Origin: Rhizobium anhuiense | Lineage (GTDB): Bacteria; Pseudomonadota; Alphaproteobacteria; Rhizobiales; Rhizobiaceae | Length of the DNA stretch: 64,000 bases | Direction: 5' to 3' | Assembly (NCBI RefSeq): GCF_003985145.1 | Contig: NZ_ML133544.1 | Span: 1-64,000, forward strand | Part shown: positions 8,187 to 16,486 of the stretch, in pieces | How positions within the stretch are numbered: position 1 is the first letter of the stretch | Layout of the letters: every line of letters begins with the position of its first letter | Made by a program: the position numbers and the translations under genes | The notes under the pieces: generated by a model | Told to the model about the DNA's origin: nothing | Seen by the model: only the letters and a program-made list of their open reading frames with translations | Database searches by the model: none

Positions 8187-8221
8187 AATTGTCATGATAT
8201 TATTTTACGAATTGACATGAT
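8187..8221 (+). promoter_or_regulatory. Tandem AATTGWCATGAT repeats, candidate EnuR operator and ehuA promoter
   Basis: AATTGTCATGAT at 8187-8198 and AATTGACATGAT at 8210-8221 are direct repeats (11 of 12 bases) spaced 23 bp start to start. They lie in the 122-bp gap between enuR and ehuA. The second copy contains TTGACA (8212-8217), which could be the -35 box of the ehu-eut operon, although no convincing -10 follows at 16-18 bp. MocR regulators characteristically bind direct repeats, so EnuR is the likely ligand. This is inferred and was not matched to a published footprint. Confidence 0.5.
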
Positions 8222-8275
8222 TTTGGTGGGCAGTCATCGTTAGGACATTGCTTGTCTCAACAGGGAGAGACATGA

Positions 8276-9061
8276 ATGCTTCCGCCCATCATCCGCATCG
8301 ACAACATCGTCAAGAAATACGGCCCACTGACCGTACTCGACAGCCTGTCGATGAATGTCATGCCGGGCGAGAAGCTGGCGCTGATCGGGCCGTCGGGCTC
8401 CGGCAAGACGACGATCCTGCGCATTCTGATGACGCTGGAGACGATCAGCGGCGGCCATATCGAGGTCGACGGCGAACAGCTCTACCATATGCCCGGCAGC
8501 AGTGGGCTGGTGCCGGCCGATGAGCGGCATCTGCACCGCATGCGCGAAAAGATCGGCATGGTCTTTCAACATTTCAATCTGTTCCCGCACAAATGCGTGC
8601 TCGACAATGTGACGCTGGCGCCGATGCTGACCAAGGGCATCAAGCGGCCGCAGGCCGAAAAACGGGCTATGGAGCTTCTCGACATGGTCGGCCTGGCCGA
8701 CAAGGCGAGAAGTGTTCCGGCGCAGCTTTCTGGCGGGCAGAAGCAGCGCGTTGCTATTGCCCGAGCGCTGGCGCTGTCGCCGAAGATCATGCTGTTCGAC
8801 GAGGTGACCTCGGCGCTCGACCCGGAGCTGGTCGAGGAGGTGCTGAACGTCATGCGGCGGCTGGCGTCCGAGACCGATATGACCATGCTTCTCGTCACCC
8901 ATGAAATGGGCTTTGCCCATGATTTCGCCGACCGTGTCCTGTTCTTCGACCGCGGCAAGATCGTCGAGGAAGGCAAGCCGGGCGACATCTTTCGCAATCC
9001 GACGCAGGAGAGGACGCAGACCTTCCTGCGCAAGATCATTGCGGCGGGGCACCGCGTCTGA
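8276..9061 (+). CDS. ehuA: Ectoine/hydroxyectoine ABC transporter ATP-binding protein EhuA
   Basis: Polar amino-acid-type ABC ATPase of 261 residues with Walker A GPSGSGKTT (about residues 38-46), Q-loop VFQHFNLFPH, signature LSGGQKQRVAIARAL, Walker B IMLFDEVTSALDPE and the switch His in LLVTHEMGFA. Translation starts at ATG 8276 behind GGGAGAG. It is the first gene of a rightward run of nine tightly spaced genes, ehuABCD-eutABCDE, an order known from Sinorhizobium meliloti ectoine import and catabolism. The ATPase would energise uptake through EhuC/EhuD with ligand delivered by EhuB. Confidence 0.92.
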   Translation: MLPPIIRIDNIVKKYGPLTVLDSLSMNVMPGEKLALIGPSGSGKTTILRILMTLETISGGHIEVDGEQLYHMPGSSGLVPADERHLHRMREKIGMVFQHFNLFPHKCVLDNVTLAPMLTKGIKRPQAEKRAMELLDMVGLADKARSVPAQLSGGQKQRVAIARALALSPKIMLFDEVTSALDPELVEEVLNVMRRLASETDMTMLLVTHEMGFAHDFADRVLFFDRGKIVEEGKPGDIFRNPTQERTQTFLRKIIAAGHRV

Positions 9062-9116
9062 GCTCAGACATTGCCCGCAAGAACAAACTCAAGGAAAATC
9101 AGAGGAGTTGGGAACG

Positions 9117-9965
9117 ATGAAAGCAGGATATTTTTTGAGCGCCGCCAGCCTGTCGGTGCTTCTGGTTGCAGCAGCTGCCCCGGCCTCGGCTGCCGATGAC
9201 AAGCTCGAGCAGCTGAAGGAGCAGGGCTTTGCGCGTATTGCCATTGCCAACGAACCGCCGTTCACCGCCGTCGGCGCCGATGGCAAGGTGTCCGGCGCCG
9301 CACCCGATGTGGCGCGCGCCATCTTCGAAAAGCTCGGCGTCAAGGAAGTCGTCGCCTCGATTTCGGAATATGGCGCGATGATCCCCGGCCTGCAGGCCGG
9401 CCGCCACGATGCGATCACCGCGGGCCTCTTCATGAAGCCCGAGCGTTGCGCCGCCGTCGCCTATTCCGAACCGATCCTCTGCGACGCCGAAGCTTTCGCT
9501 CTCAAGAAGGGCAATCCGCTGAAACTGACCAGCTACAAGGACATCGCCGACAATCCGGACGCCAAGATCGGCGCGCCGGGCGGCGGGACCGAGGAGAAGC
9601 TGGCGCTTGAGGCCGGCGTGCCGCGCGACCGCGTCATCGTTGTTCCGGATGGCCAGAGCGGCATCAAGATGCTGCAGGACGGCCGCATCGACGTCTACTC
9701 GCTGCCGGTCCTGTCGATCCATGACCTGATGGCCAAGGCGAACGATCCGAACCTCGAAACCGTCGCTCCGGTCGTCAATGCGCCGGTCTATTGCGATGGC
9801 GCTGCATTCCGCAAGCAGGACGTCGCCCTGCGCGACGCCTTCGACGTCGAGCTGAAGAAGCTGAAGGAATCGGGCGAATTCGCCAAGATCATCGAGCCCT
9901 ACGGCTTCTCGGCCAAGGCCGCGATGTCGACGAGCCGCGAAAAGCTCTGCGCCGCGGCGAAGTAA
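9117..9965 (+). CDS. ehuB: Ectoine/hydroxyectoine-binding periplasmic protein EhuB
   Basis: Type-II (SBP_bac_3) solute-binding protein of 282 residues. The first 25 residues form a Sec signal peptide (MKAGYFLSAASLSVLLVAAAAPASA) with cleavage expected after ASA. The mature protein shows the family features NEPPFTAVGADGKVSGAAPDVARAI and YGAMIPGLQAGRHDAITAG. The frame continues upstream into ehuA, but ATG 9117 is preceded by AGAGGAG and the signal peptide. In the S. meliloti system this protein binds ectoine and hydroxyectoine. A strong hairpin follows the stop codon, which may set EhuB in excess over the permeases. Confidence 0.9.
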   Translation: MKAGYFLSAASLSVLLVAAAAPASAADDKLEQLKEQGFARIAIANEPPFTAVGADGKVSGAAPDVARAIFEKLGVKEVVASISEYGAMIPGLQAGRHDAITAGLFMKPERCAAVAYSEPILCDAEAFALKKGNPLKLTSYKDIADNPDAKIGAPGGGTEEKLALEAGVPRDRVIVVPDGQSGIKMLQDGRIDVYSLPVLSIHDLMAKANDPNLETVAPVVNAPVYCDGAAFRKQDVALRDAFDVELKKLKESGEFAKIIEPYGFSAKAAMSTSREKLCAAAK

Positions 9966-9974
9966 TCGTGGCAG

Positions 9975-9999
9975 CCGGCCATGCCATCGGCATGGCCGG
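9975..9999 (+). terminator. Perfect 11-bp hairpin after ehuB (intercistronic attenuator or mRNA stabiliser)
   Basis: CCGGCCATGCC (9975-9985) and GGCATGGCCGG (9989-9999) pair perfectly with a three-base loop. The hairpin sits directly after the binding-protein gene and before the permease genes of the same operon. Such hairpins commonly stabilise the upstream message or cause partial termination, giving more binding protein than membrane components. There is no long T run, so full termination is unlikely. Confidence 0.6.
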
Positions 10000-10020
10000 G
10001 TTGTCCCCGAACGATCTCCT

Positions 10021-10103
10021 AAAGCGTGTTGCGCTTTAGGTCCTTGTTTTTACGCATGTCGTCATCGCAAAACCGCTGCACAGTTTTGCGCGGCATGCTC
10101 TAG
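10021..10103 (+). repeat. RIME-like rhizobial intergenic palindromic repeat between ehuB and ehuC
   Basis: The stretch has nested inverted repeats: AAAGCG/CGCTTT (10021-10026, 10032-10037), CGCAAAAC/GTTTTGCG (10066-10073, 10083-10090) and an outer GCATGTC/GGCATGC pair (10054-10060, 10092-10098), ending in GCTCTAG-like sequence. I recognise this pattern as the common Rhizobium intergenic mosaic type of repeat, present in many copies in rhizobial genomes. Here it is inserted inside an operon, just ahead of the ehuC ribosome-binding site, and so is transcribed. No second copy was seen in this window. Confidence 0.6.
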
Positions 10104-10117
10104 GAAGTGAGTTGCCG

Positions 10118-10777
10118 ATGTCGGTATGGTCCGGCTATCTGACACTGATCCTTGAGGGCGCCCTGGTGACGCTCGAACTGACGGTCATGGGGTCTGCGCT
10201 GGCACTGGTGATGGCCTTCCTGGCGGGCCTCGGCCGGCTGTCGCGCTTCTTCGCCGTGCGGGCTCTGGCGACGGCCTATATCGAATTCTTCCGCGGCACC
10301 TCGATCTTCGTCCAGCTTTTCTGGGTCTATTTTGTGCTGCCTTTTGCGGGTTTGACCCTGACGCCGCTGCAGGCGGGCGTGCTGGCGCTCGGGCTGAATG
10401 TCGGTGCCTATGCGGCGGAGGTGGTGCGCGGCGCCGTCAAGGCCGTCGGGCGCGAACAGTCGGAAGCCTGCATCGCGCTTAACCTGTCGCGATACCAGCG
10501 CATGCGCCACGTCATCCTGCCGCAGGCGCTGCCGCTGATGCTGCCGACCTTCTGCAACAATGCGATCGAACTTCTCAAAGGCACGGCCGTCGTGTCGCTG
10601 ATCTCGCTGACGGATATGACGTTCCAGGCGCAGGTCGTGCGGGCGCAGACCGGCAATACGCTGGTGCCCTTCGCGACGATCCTCATCCTCTATTTTCTCA
10701 TGGCCTCGGCGATCTCCGCGACGATGCGCTGGCTGGAGCGGCGTATGGCGCGCAGCCTCGACGGCATAAGGACCTGA
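10118..10777 (+). CDS. ehuC: Ectoine/hydroxyectoine ABC transporter permease EhuC
   Basis: Inner-membrane permease of 219 residues in the HisM/GlnP-type (polar amino acid) family. It has about five hydrophobic segments, an FFRGTSIFVQLFWVYF segment and the EAA loop EQSEACIALNLSRYQRMRH before ILPQALPLMLP, which docks to EhuA. ATG 10118 is chosen over TTG 10112 because AGGAAG lies ten bases before it. It pairs with EhuD to form the transmembrane channel. It is separated from ehuB by a hairpin and a RIME-like repeat, unlike the other closely packed genes of the operon. Confidence 0.9.
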   Translation: MSVWSGYLTLILEGALVTLELTVMGSALALVMAFLAGLGRLSRFFAVRALATAYIEFFRGTSIFVQLFWVYFVLPFAGLTLTPLQAGVLALGLNVGAYAAEVVRGAVKAVGREQSEACIALNLSRYQRMRHVILPQALPLMLPTFCNNAIELLKGTAVVSLISLTDMTFQAQVVRAQTGNTLVPFATILILYFLMASAISATMRWLERRMARSLDGIRT

Positions 10778-10781
10778 TCGG

Positions 10782-11441
10782 ATGGAATGGGATTGGGACT
10801 TCGTCTGGCAGATCATGCCGACCCTTCTCGAAGGGTTCCAGATCACCATTCTCGCGACCATCCTCGGCGCTGCCGTCGCGATGATCGTTGGCCTGGCTCT
10901 TGCGATTGCCCGGCGATCACCGGTCGCCGGCGTGTCCCGCACGGTCGGCTTCGTCTCGGAATTCATCCGCGGCACGCCGCTGCTGGTGCAGCTCTATTTC
11001 ATCTTCTACGTGCTGCCCGATATCGGCATTCGGCTGGCGCCGCTGGTCGCAGGCGTGATCGGTATGGGCATTCACTATGCGACCTATACCGCCGAGGTCT
11101 ATCGCGCCGGCATCGAGAATGTGCCGCGCGGACAATGGGAGGCGGCCAAGGCCACAAATCTGACGACGCGCCAGGCATGGATCCACGTGGTCCTGCCGCA
11201 GGCGATCCCGCCGATGATCCCGGCACTCGCCAATTATTTCATCGCCATGTTCAAGGAGACGCCGCTGCTTTCGGCGATCACCGTGCTCGAACTGATGAAC
11301 CAGGCCAAGAGCATCGCCAACAGCAACTACCGCTACATCGAACCGATGACGCTGGTCGGCGTCTTCTTCCTCGTCATCAGCCTGATCTCCGTAGTGGGAT
11401 TGCGCTGGCTTGAGGAACGCTACGCCAGGATGGATGACTGA
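10782..11441 (+). CDS. ehuD: Ectoine/hydroxyectoine ABC transporter permease EhuD
   Basis: Second permease subunit, 219 residues, paralogous to EhuC. It has FIRGTPLLVQLYFIFYVLPD, the EAA loop GQWEAAKATNLTTRQAWIHVVLPQAIPP and several hydrophobic helices. It starts four bases after the ehuC stop and ends two bases before eutA, so it is translated from the same message. With EhuC it forms the membrane channel for ectoine uptake across the inner membrane. Confidence 0.9.
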   Translation: MEWDWDFVWQIMPTLLEGFQITILATILGAAVAMIVGLALAIARRSPVAGVSRTVGFVSEFIRGTPLLVQLYFIFYVLPDIGIRLAPLVAGVIGMGIHYATYTAEVYRAGIENVPRGQWEAAKATNLTTRQAWIHVVLPQAIPPMIPALANYFIAMFKETPLLSAITVLELMNQAKSIANSNYRYIEPMTLVGVFFLVISLISVVGLRWLEERYARMDD

Positions 11442-11443
11442 CC

Positions 11444-12223
11444 ATGACCGTAGAGATTGAGATCATCCCTGCCGGCAGGCTGCCGCGACTGGAGAATCGG
11501 CCGCTGGAAAAGCGCATCGGCCTGATCATCCTCGCGACCGACCACACGACGGAAGTCGACTTCCAGCGCATGGTCGCCAGCGATCGCCTCGGCGTCTATG
11601 TCAGCCGCATCCACTACGCCAATCCGGTCACGGCCGAAAACCTCCTGAGGATGCAGCCGTCGCTGACGCAAGGCGCGGCACTGATCCTGCCGGACGAGGC
11701 GCTCGATGCCATCGTCTATTCCTGCACCTCCGCCTCGGTGGTGATCGGCGATCGCAACATCGAGGCGGCGATCCATGCGGCCAAGCCCGGGATTCCCGTC
11801 GTGACGCCGACGGCGGCCGCCGTGAAAGGTCTGAAAGCGCTTGGCGCCAGACGGATCTCGGTGCTGACGCCCTATACGGTCGAGACCAGTCGGCCGATGG
11901 CGGACTATTTTTCGGATCTCGGTTTTGCGATTGACCGCTTCACCTGTCTCGGCCTGACCGATGATCGCGAGATGGCGCGGATCGCACCGGAGGAGATCCT
12001 TGCCTTTGCGCGCCAGGCGCTGGCGCCGCAATCGGACGCGCTGTTCATCTCCTGTACGGCGGTGCGCGCAGCCCAGGTCGCTGCCCGCATCGAAAGTGAG
12101 ACCGGCAAGCCGGTGGTGACCAGCAATCTGGCGACGGCCTGGTCCTGTCTGAGGCTTTGCGGCGATGATCGGGCGCGGCCCGAACTCGGTCAGTTGATGA
12201 CCAAGTCCTATTGGGAAGGCTGA
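11444..12223 (+). CDS. eutA: Ectoine utilisation protein EutA (maleate isomerase/AMDase family)
   Basis: A 259-residue member of the Asp/Glu racemase-like superfamily (maleate isomerase/arylmalonate decarboxylase branch). The two characteristic cysteine motifs are visible: YSCTSASVVIGD near residue 93 and ISCTAVRAA near residue 202. EutA co-occurs with EutB and EutC in clusters able to use 5-hydroxyectoine, and the three together are proposed to convert the hydroxylated intermediate to one that can enter the ectoine route. The exact reaction of EutA is not established by this sequence. It starts two bases after ehuD. Confidence 0.87.
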   Translation: MTVEIEIIPAGRLPRLENRPLEKRIGLIILATDHTTEVDFQRMVASDRLGVYVSRIHYANPVTAENLLRMQPSLTQGAALILPDEALDAIVYSCTSASVVIGDRNIEAAIHAAKPGIPVVTPTAAAVKGLKALGARRISVLTPYTVETSRPMADYFSDLGFAIDRFTCLGLTDDREMARIAPEEILAFARQALAPQSDALFISCTAVRAAQVAARIESETGKPVVTSNLATAWSCLRLCGDDRARPELGQLMTKSYWEG

Positions 12224-12227
12224 GATC

Positions 12228-13229
12228 ATGGTGAGCACCTTGCCCGTTTCGCTGGAGGACATCCGTGCGGCGGCGCGACGGATTGCCGGCCGCGTGACCA
12301 CCACTCCGATGGTGCAGTCCGCGTCGCTTGGCGAATTGGCCGGCGTGCCAGTGCATCTCAAGCTCGAACATCATCAGACGACCGGCAGCTTCAAGCTCCG
12401 TGGGGCGACCAATGCGGTGCTGTCCTTGTCGCCGGCGCAGCGCTTACGTGGCGTCGTCGCAGCCTCGACCGGAAATCACGGCCGTGCGCTTGCCTATGCG
12501 GCAAAGGCCGAAGGTGCCGTTGCGACCATCTGCATGTCGCGGCTGGTGCCGGAGAACAAGGTTTCGGAGATCCGCCGTCTCGGCGCCGATGTCCGCATCG
12601 TCGGCGTATCGCAGGACGAGGCGCAGCAGGAAGTCGACCGGTTGGTCCGCGAGGAAGGGTTGGTGATGGTGCCGCCCTTCGACCATCCCGATGTCGTGGC
12701 CGGGCAGGGGACGCTGGGGCTTGAAATCATCGACGACTTGCCGGAGGCGGCGAGCGTGCTGGTGCCGCTCTCAGGCGGCGGCCTTGCGGCGGGGGTTGCG
12801 GCCGCGGTCAAAGCCATCAGTCCGACGACCAAAGTGATCGGCCTGACCATGGAGAAGGGTGCCGCGATGAAGGCAAGCCTCGATGCCGGGCAGCCGGTGC
12901 AGGTCGAGGAAGTGGCGAGCCTTGCCGACTCGCTCGGCGGCGGCATTGGTCTCGACAACCGCGTCACCTTTGCCATGTGCCGCGAACTTCTCGACGACGT
13001 CATCCTGCTGACCGAGACGGAAATCGCCGCCGGCATGCGCCATGTCTATGCCTGCGAACGCCAGGTCGTCGAAGGCGCGGGCGCGGTCGGTATCGCCGCG
13101 CTGCTTGCCGGAAAAATCAGGGGCAGCGGTCCCATCGTCGCGATCTTGTCCGGGGCGAATGTCGACATGGGTCAGCACCTGCGGGTGATCAACGGGACGC
13201 AGCCGCTCTACGGCGAGGAGGGGCCATGA
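12228..13229 (+). CDS. eutB: Hydroxyectoine utilisation dehydratase EutB (threonine dehydratase-like)
   Basis: Fold-II PLP enzyme of 333 residues. The PLP lysine is Lys56 in TTGSFKLRGATN, SSTGNH-like binding loop appears as AASTGNHGRALAYA, and the phosphate-binding glycine loop as PLSGGGLAAGVA. It resembles threonine/serine dehydratases and is placed between eutA and eutC, where EutB is proposed to dehydrate or deaminate a hydroxyectoine-derived intermediate. The stop codon overlaps the eutC start (ATGA at 13226-13229), showing translational coupling. Confidence 0.88.
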   Translation: MVSTLPVSLEDIRAAARRIAGRVTTTPMVQSASLGELAGVPVHLKLEHHQTTGSFKLRGATNAVLSLSPAQRLRGVVAASTGNHGRALAYAAKAEGAVATICMSRLVPENKVSEIRRLGADVRIVGVSQDEAQQEVDRLVREEGLVMVPPFDHPDVVAGQGTLGLEIIDDLPEAASVLVPLSGGGLAAGVAAAVKAISPTTKVIGLTMEKGAAMKASLDAGQPVQVEEVASLADSLGGGIGLDNRVTFAMCRELLDDVILLTETEIAAGMRHVYACERQVVEGAGAVGIAALLAGKIRGSGPIVAILSGANVDMGQHLRVINGTQPLYGEEGP

Positions 13230-14218
13230 GCCGGATGATCATTCTTACGGAAGCGGAACTGAGGAAGGTCATCGGGCTTGATCGAGATGCGGTCGCCTGC
13301 GTCGAGGAGGCTTTCGCAGCGCTTGCGACCAAGGCCGTCGCCATGCCCCCGATCCTGCGGCTCGACATTCCGGAATATCGGGGCGAAGTCGATGTGAAGA
13401 CGGCCTATGTGCCCGGCATCGAGGGCTTCGCGATCAAGATCAGCCCCGGTTTCTTCGACAACCCCCAGATCGGCCTGCCGAGCACCAACGGCATGATGGT
13501 GCTGCTGTCGAGCCGGACCGGACTGGTGCAGGCACTGCTGCTGGACAACGGCTATCTCACCGACGTGCGCACCGCAGCAGCCGGCGCTGTCGCGGCGCAA
13601 CATCTGTCGCGCCAAAATGCGTCCGTGGCCACGATCTTCGGCGCCGGTATGCAGGCGCGGCTGCAGCTCGAAGCGCTGACGCTGGTGCGGCCGATCCGCG
13701 AAGCAAGGATATGGGCGCGCGATGCCGCCAAGGCGCAAGCCACGGCTGCGGAATTGGCCGGAAAACTCGGCTTTCCCGTAATCGCGACATCGGACGCCAG
13801 GGGAGCAGTGACCGGCGTCGACCTCATCGTCACCACCACGCCGTCGGAAATGCCGATCATCAAGGCGGGGTGGCTGGAACCCGGACAGCATCTGACGGCC
13901 ATGGGCTCGGATGCCGAACACAAGAACGAGATCGATCCGGCCGCCATCGCCGGTGCCGGCCTCTACGTCGCCGACAGCCTGAAGCAGACACGGCGCCTCG
14001 GCGAGCTGCATCATGCAATCGATGCCGGCCTAGTCGCGGCCGATGCGGTCTTCGCCGAACTCGGCCAGATCGTCGCCGGCCGGGCGCCGGGGCGGACGAG
14101 CAACGACCAGATCACCATTGCGGACCTGACCGGGACCGGCATTCAGGACACCGCCATCGCCACCCTCGCCTTTGCCCGAGCCGGCGCGGCGAAGGCCGGG
14201 ACCACGTTCGAAAGCTGA
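13226..14218 (+). CDS. eutC: Ectoine utilisation protein EutC (ornithine cyclodeaminase family)
   Basis: A 330-residue protein of the ornithine cyclodeaminase/mu-crystallin family. It has VKISPGFFDNP, GLVQALLLDNGYLTDVRTAAAGAVAA (the conserved family block) and the NAD-binding motif TIFGAGMQARLQLEAL. The frame extends upstream into eutB, but ATG 13226 overlaps the eutB stop and has GAGGAGG nearby. EutC is proposed to act with EutA and EutB on the hydroxyectoine branch. Substrate specificity is inferred only from the cluster. Confidence 0.87.
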   Translation: MSRMIILTEAELRKVIGLDRDAVACVEEAFAALATKAVAMPPILRLDIPEYRGEVDVKTAYVPGIEGFAIKISPGFFDNPQIGLPSTNGMMVLLSSRTGLVQALLLDNGYLTDVRTAAAGAVAAQHLSRQNASVATIFGAGMQARLQLEALTLVRPIREARIWARDAAKAQATAAELAGKLGFPVIATSDARGAVTGVDLIVTTTPSEMPIIKAGWLEPGQHLTAMGSDAEHKNEIDPAAIAGAGLYVADSLKQTRRLGELHHAIDAGLVAADAVFAELGQIVAGRAPGRTSNDQITIADLTGTGIQDTAIATLAFARAGAAKAGTTFES

Positions 14219-14250
14219 CCGGCGCGGCGCCGGAAAAGAAGGGAAGAGAC

Positions 14251-15432
14251 ATGACCCAGCCCAACCTCAAATTCTCGCTCGGCGAATATGCCGCGCGGCT
14301 GGAAAAGACACGGCGTGCCATGGAGGCGAAGGGCGTCGACCTGCTGATCGTCAGCGACCCGTCGAACATGGCCTGGCTCACCGGCTATGATGGCTGGTCC
14401 TTCTATGTGCACCAGGCGGTGATCGTGCCGCCACAGGGAGAGCCGATCTGGTTCGGCCGCGGCCAGGATGCCAACGGCGCCAAGTTCACCGCCTATCTGA
14501 AGCATGACAACATCATTGGCTATCCCGATCACTATGTGCAATCGACCGAACGCCATCCGATGGATTATCTCTCGGGCATCTTGACCGAACGCGGCTTCGG
14601 CAAGCTGACGATCGGCGTCGAGATGGACAATTACTGGTTCTCGGCGGCGGCCTTCGCGGCGCTGCAGAAGCACCTGCCGAATGCGCGCTTCGTCGATACG
14701 ACCGCCCTCGTCAACTGGCAGCGCGCGGTCAAGAGCGAGACCGAAATCAAGTATATGCGCAATGCCGCCCGCATCGTCGAGGCGATGCATGCCCGCATCT
14801 TCGACAAGATCGAGGTCGGCATGCGCAAATGCGATCTGGTCGCGGAAATCTATGATGCCGGCACCCGCGGCGTCGACGGCATCGGCGGCGATTATCCGGC
14901 GATCGTGCCGCTGCTGCCGTCTGGCGTCGAAGCATCCGCACCGCATCTGACCTGGGACGACCGGCCGATGAAGACGGGCGAGGGCACCTTCTTCGAGATC
15001 GCCGGCTGCTACAACCGTTATCACCTGCCGCTGTCGCGCACCGTCTTCCTCGGCAAGCCGACGCAGGCCTTTCTCGATGCCGAAAAGGCGACGCTGGAGG
15101 GCATGGAGGCCGGTCTTGCGGTCGCCAGACCCGGCAATAGCTGCGAGGATATCGCCAACGCCTTCTTCGCGGTGCTGAAAAAATACGGCATCGTCAAGGA
15201 CAACCGCACCGGTTACCCGATCGGCCTTTCCTATCCGCCGGACTGGGGCGAGCGCACCATGAGCCTGCGACCGGGCGACCGGACGGAACTGAAGCCCGGC
15301 ATGACCTTCCATTTCATGACCGGCCTCTGGCTCGACGACATGGGCTTCGAGACGACCGAGAGCATCCTCATCACCGAGAGCGGTGTCGAGTGCTTCGCGA
15401 ACGTGCCGCGCAGGCTGATGGTCAAGGATTGA
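14251..15432 (+). CDS. eutD: Ectoine hydrolase EutD/DoeA (M24 peptidase-like)
   Basis: A 393-residue creatinase/aminopeptidase P-like protein. The N-terminal creatinase domain includes SDPSNMAWLTGYDGWSFYVH. The C-terminal pita-bread fold spans about residues 165-390, with GGDYPAIVPLLPSG, GTFFEIAGCYNRYHLPLSRT and a final ESILITESG strand. In ectoine degraders this enzyme opens the ectoine ring to N-alpha-acetyl-L-2,4-diaminobutyrate, the inducer of EnuR. ATG 14251 follows GGGAAGAGAC. The gene is 32 bp after eutC and 7 bp before eutE. Confidence 0.9.
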   Translation: MTQPNLKFSLGEYAARLEKTRRAMEAKGVDLLIVSDPSNMAWLTGYDGWSFYVHQAVIVPPQGEPIWFGRGQDANGAKFTAYLKHDNIIGYPDHYVQSTERHPMDYLSGILTERGFGKLTIGVEMDNYWFSAAAFAALQKHLPNARFVDTTALVNWQRAVKSETEIKYMRNAARIVEAMHARIFDKIEVGMRKCDLVAEIYDAGTRGVDGIGGDYPAIVPLLPSGVEASAPHLTWDDRPMKTGEGTFFEIAGCYNRYHLPLSRTVFLGKPTQAFLDAEKATLEGMEAGLAVARPGNSCEDIANAFFAVLKKYGIVKDNRTGYPIGLSYPPDWGERTMSLRPGDRTELKPGMTFHFMTGLWLDDMGFETTESILITESGVECFANVPRRLMVKD

Positions 15433-15439
15433 GGCTGCG

Positions 15440-16447
15440 ATGACAGAGATTGGCTTGCGACCGTCGCCGATCAGCGCGACGGTCAATTTCGCCGCCGAGG
15501 GCGTCCAGCACGGCTTCCTGCGGTTGCCCTACAGCCGCGACGATTCCGCCTGGGGATCGGTGATGGTGCCGATAACGGTCATCAGGAACGGCAAGGGGTC
15601 AACGGCTCTTCTGACCGGCGGCAATCACGGCGACGAGTATGAAGGACCGATCGCGCTCTTCGATCTTGCCCGCACGCTGAAAGCCGAGGAGGTGAGCGGC
15701 ACTGTCATCATCGTGCCGGCCATGAATTATCCGGCATTCCAGGCGGGAACCAGGACCTCGCCGATCGACAGGGGCAACATGAACCGCAGCTTCCCGGGCC
15801 GGCCGGACGGCACGGTGACGGAGAAAATCGCCGACTATTTCCAGCGGGTGCTTCTGCCGATGGCGGATCTCGTCCTCGACTTCCATTCCGGCGGCAAGAC
15901 GCTCGATTTTCTGCCGTTCTGCGCGGCTCACATCCTGGCGAACAAGCAACAGGAGAAAAAGGCCTTCGAATTGGTGACGGCCTTTGCAGCTCCCTATTCG
16001 ATGAAGATGCTCGAGATCGACGCGATCGGCATGTACGACACCGCGGCCGAGGAGATGGGCAAGATCTTCATCACCACGGAACTCGGCGGCGGCGGCACCG
16101 CCACGGCCAAAAGTGCGGCGATTGCCAAACGCGGCACCATCAACGTGCTGCGCCATGCGGGGATCGTCGCGGGCGCCGTCGAGACCGGCCCGACGAGCTG
16201 GCTCGATATGCCGGACGGCCGCTGCTTCTCTTTCGCAGAGGAGGGCGGGTTGATCGAGCCTGTCATTGATCTCGGTGAAGCCGTGGCCGAAGACGCCGTC
16301 GTCGCGCGCATCCATCCGATCGGCCGGACCGGAATGGCGCCCCGCGAGATCCGCGCCGGCATGAACGGCATTCTCTGTGCCCGGCATTTCCCGGGGCTGG
16401 TCAAAGCAGGCGACTGCGTTGCCGTCGTGGCGATCGTTACGGACTGA
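15440..16447 (+). CDS. eutE: N-alpha-acetyl-L-2,4-diaminobutyrate deacetylase EutE/DoeB
   Basis: Zinc-dependent deacylase of 335 residues in the succinylglutamate desuccinylase/aspartoacylase group. Metal-binding motifs are GGNHGDEYEGP (His and Glu, near residue 57) and LDFHSGG (His, near residue 150), with the active-site TTELGGGG further on. It removes the acetyl group from the product of EutD to give L-2,4-diaminobutyrate, which the transaminase of the leftward arm then uses. It is the last gene of the ehu-eut operon and is followed by a clear hairpin. Confidence 0.9.
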   Translation: MTEIGLRPSPISATVNFAAEGVQHGFLRLPYSRDDSAWGSVMVPITVIRNGKGSTALLTGGNHGDEYEGPIALFDLARTLKAEEVSGTVIIVPAMNYPAFQAGTRTSPIDRGNMNRSFPGRPDGTVTEKIADYFQRVLLPMADLVLDFHSGGKTLDFLPFCAAHILANKQQEKKAFELVTAFAAPYSMKMLEIDAIGMYDTAAEEMGKIFITTELGGGGTATAKSAAIAKRGTINVLRHAGIVAGAVETGPTSWLDMPDGRCFSFAEEGGLIEPVIDLGEAVAEDAVVARIHPIGRTGMAPREIRAGMNGILCARHFPGLVKAGDCVAVVAIVTD

Positions 16448-16450
16448 GGT

Positions 16451-16471
16451 GGGAAGGGCCCGGCCCTTCCC
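16451..16471. terminator. Convergent terminator between eutE and the MCP gene
   Basis: GGGAAGGG (16451-16458) pairs with CCCTTCCC (16464-16471) around CCCGG, followed by TTTG on the plus strand. It lies in the 39-bp gap between two convergent genes and closes the ehu-eut operon. The reverse strand has less of a T run, so it probably serves mainly the rightward transcript. Confidence 0.65.
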
Positions 16472-16486
16472 TTTGCCGCGGACGCG

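Noticed and set aside
9117..9965. Alternative call of ehuB as a general cysteine or glutamine-binding protein
   Set aside because: The family is shared, but the gene is inside an ehuABCD-eutABCDE order, so ectoine specificity is the better inference.
14143..15486. Minus-strand frame (447 codons) opposite eutD
   Set aside because: Antisense to a well-supported operon gene; composition typical of shadow frames.
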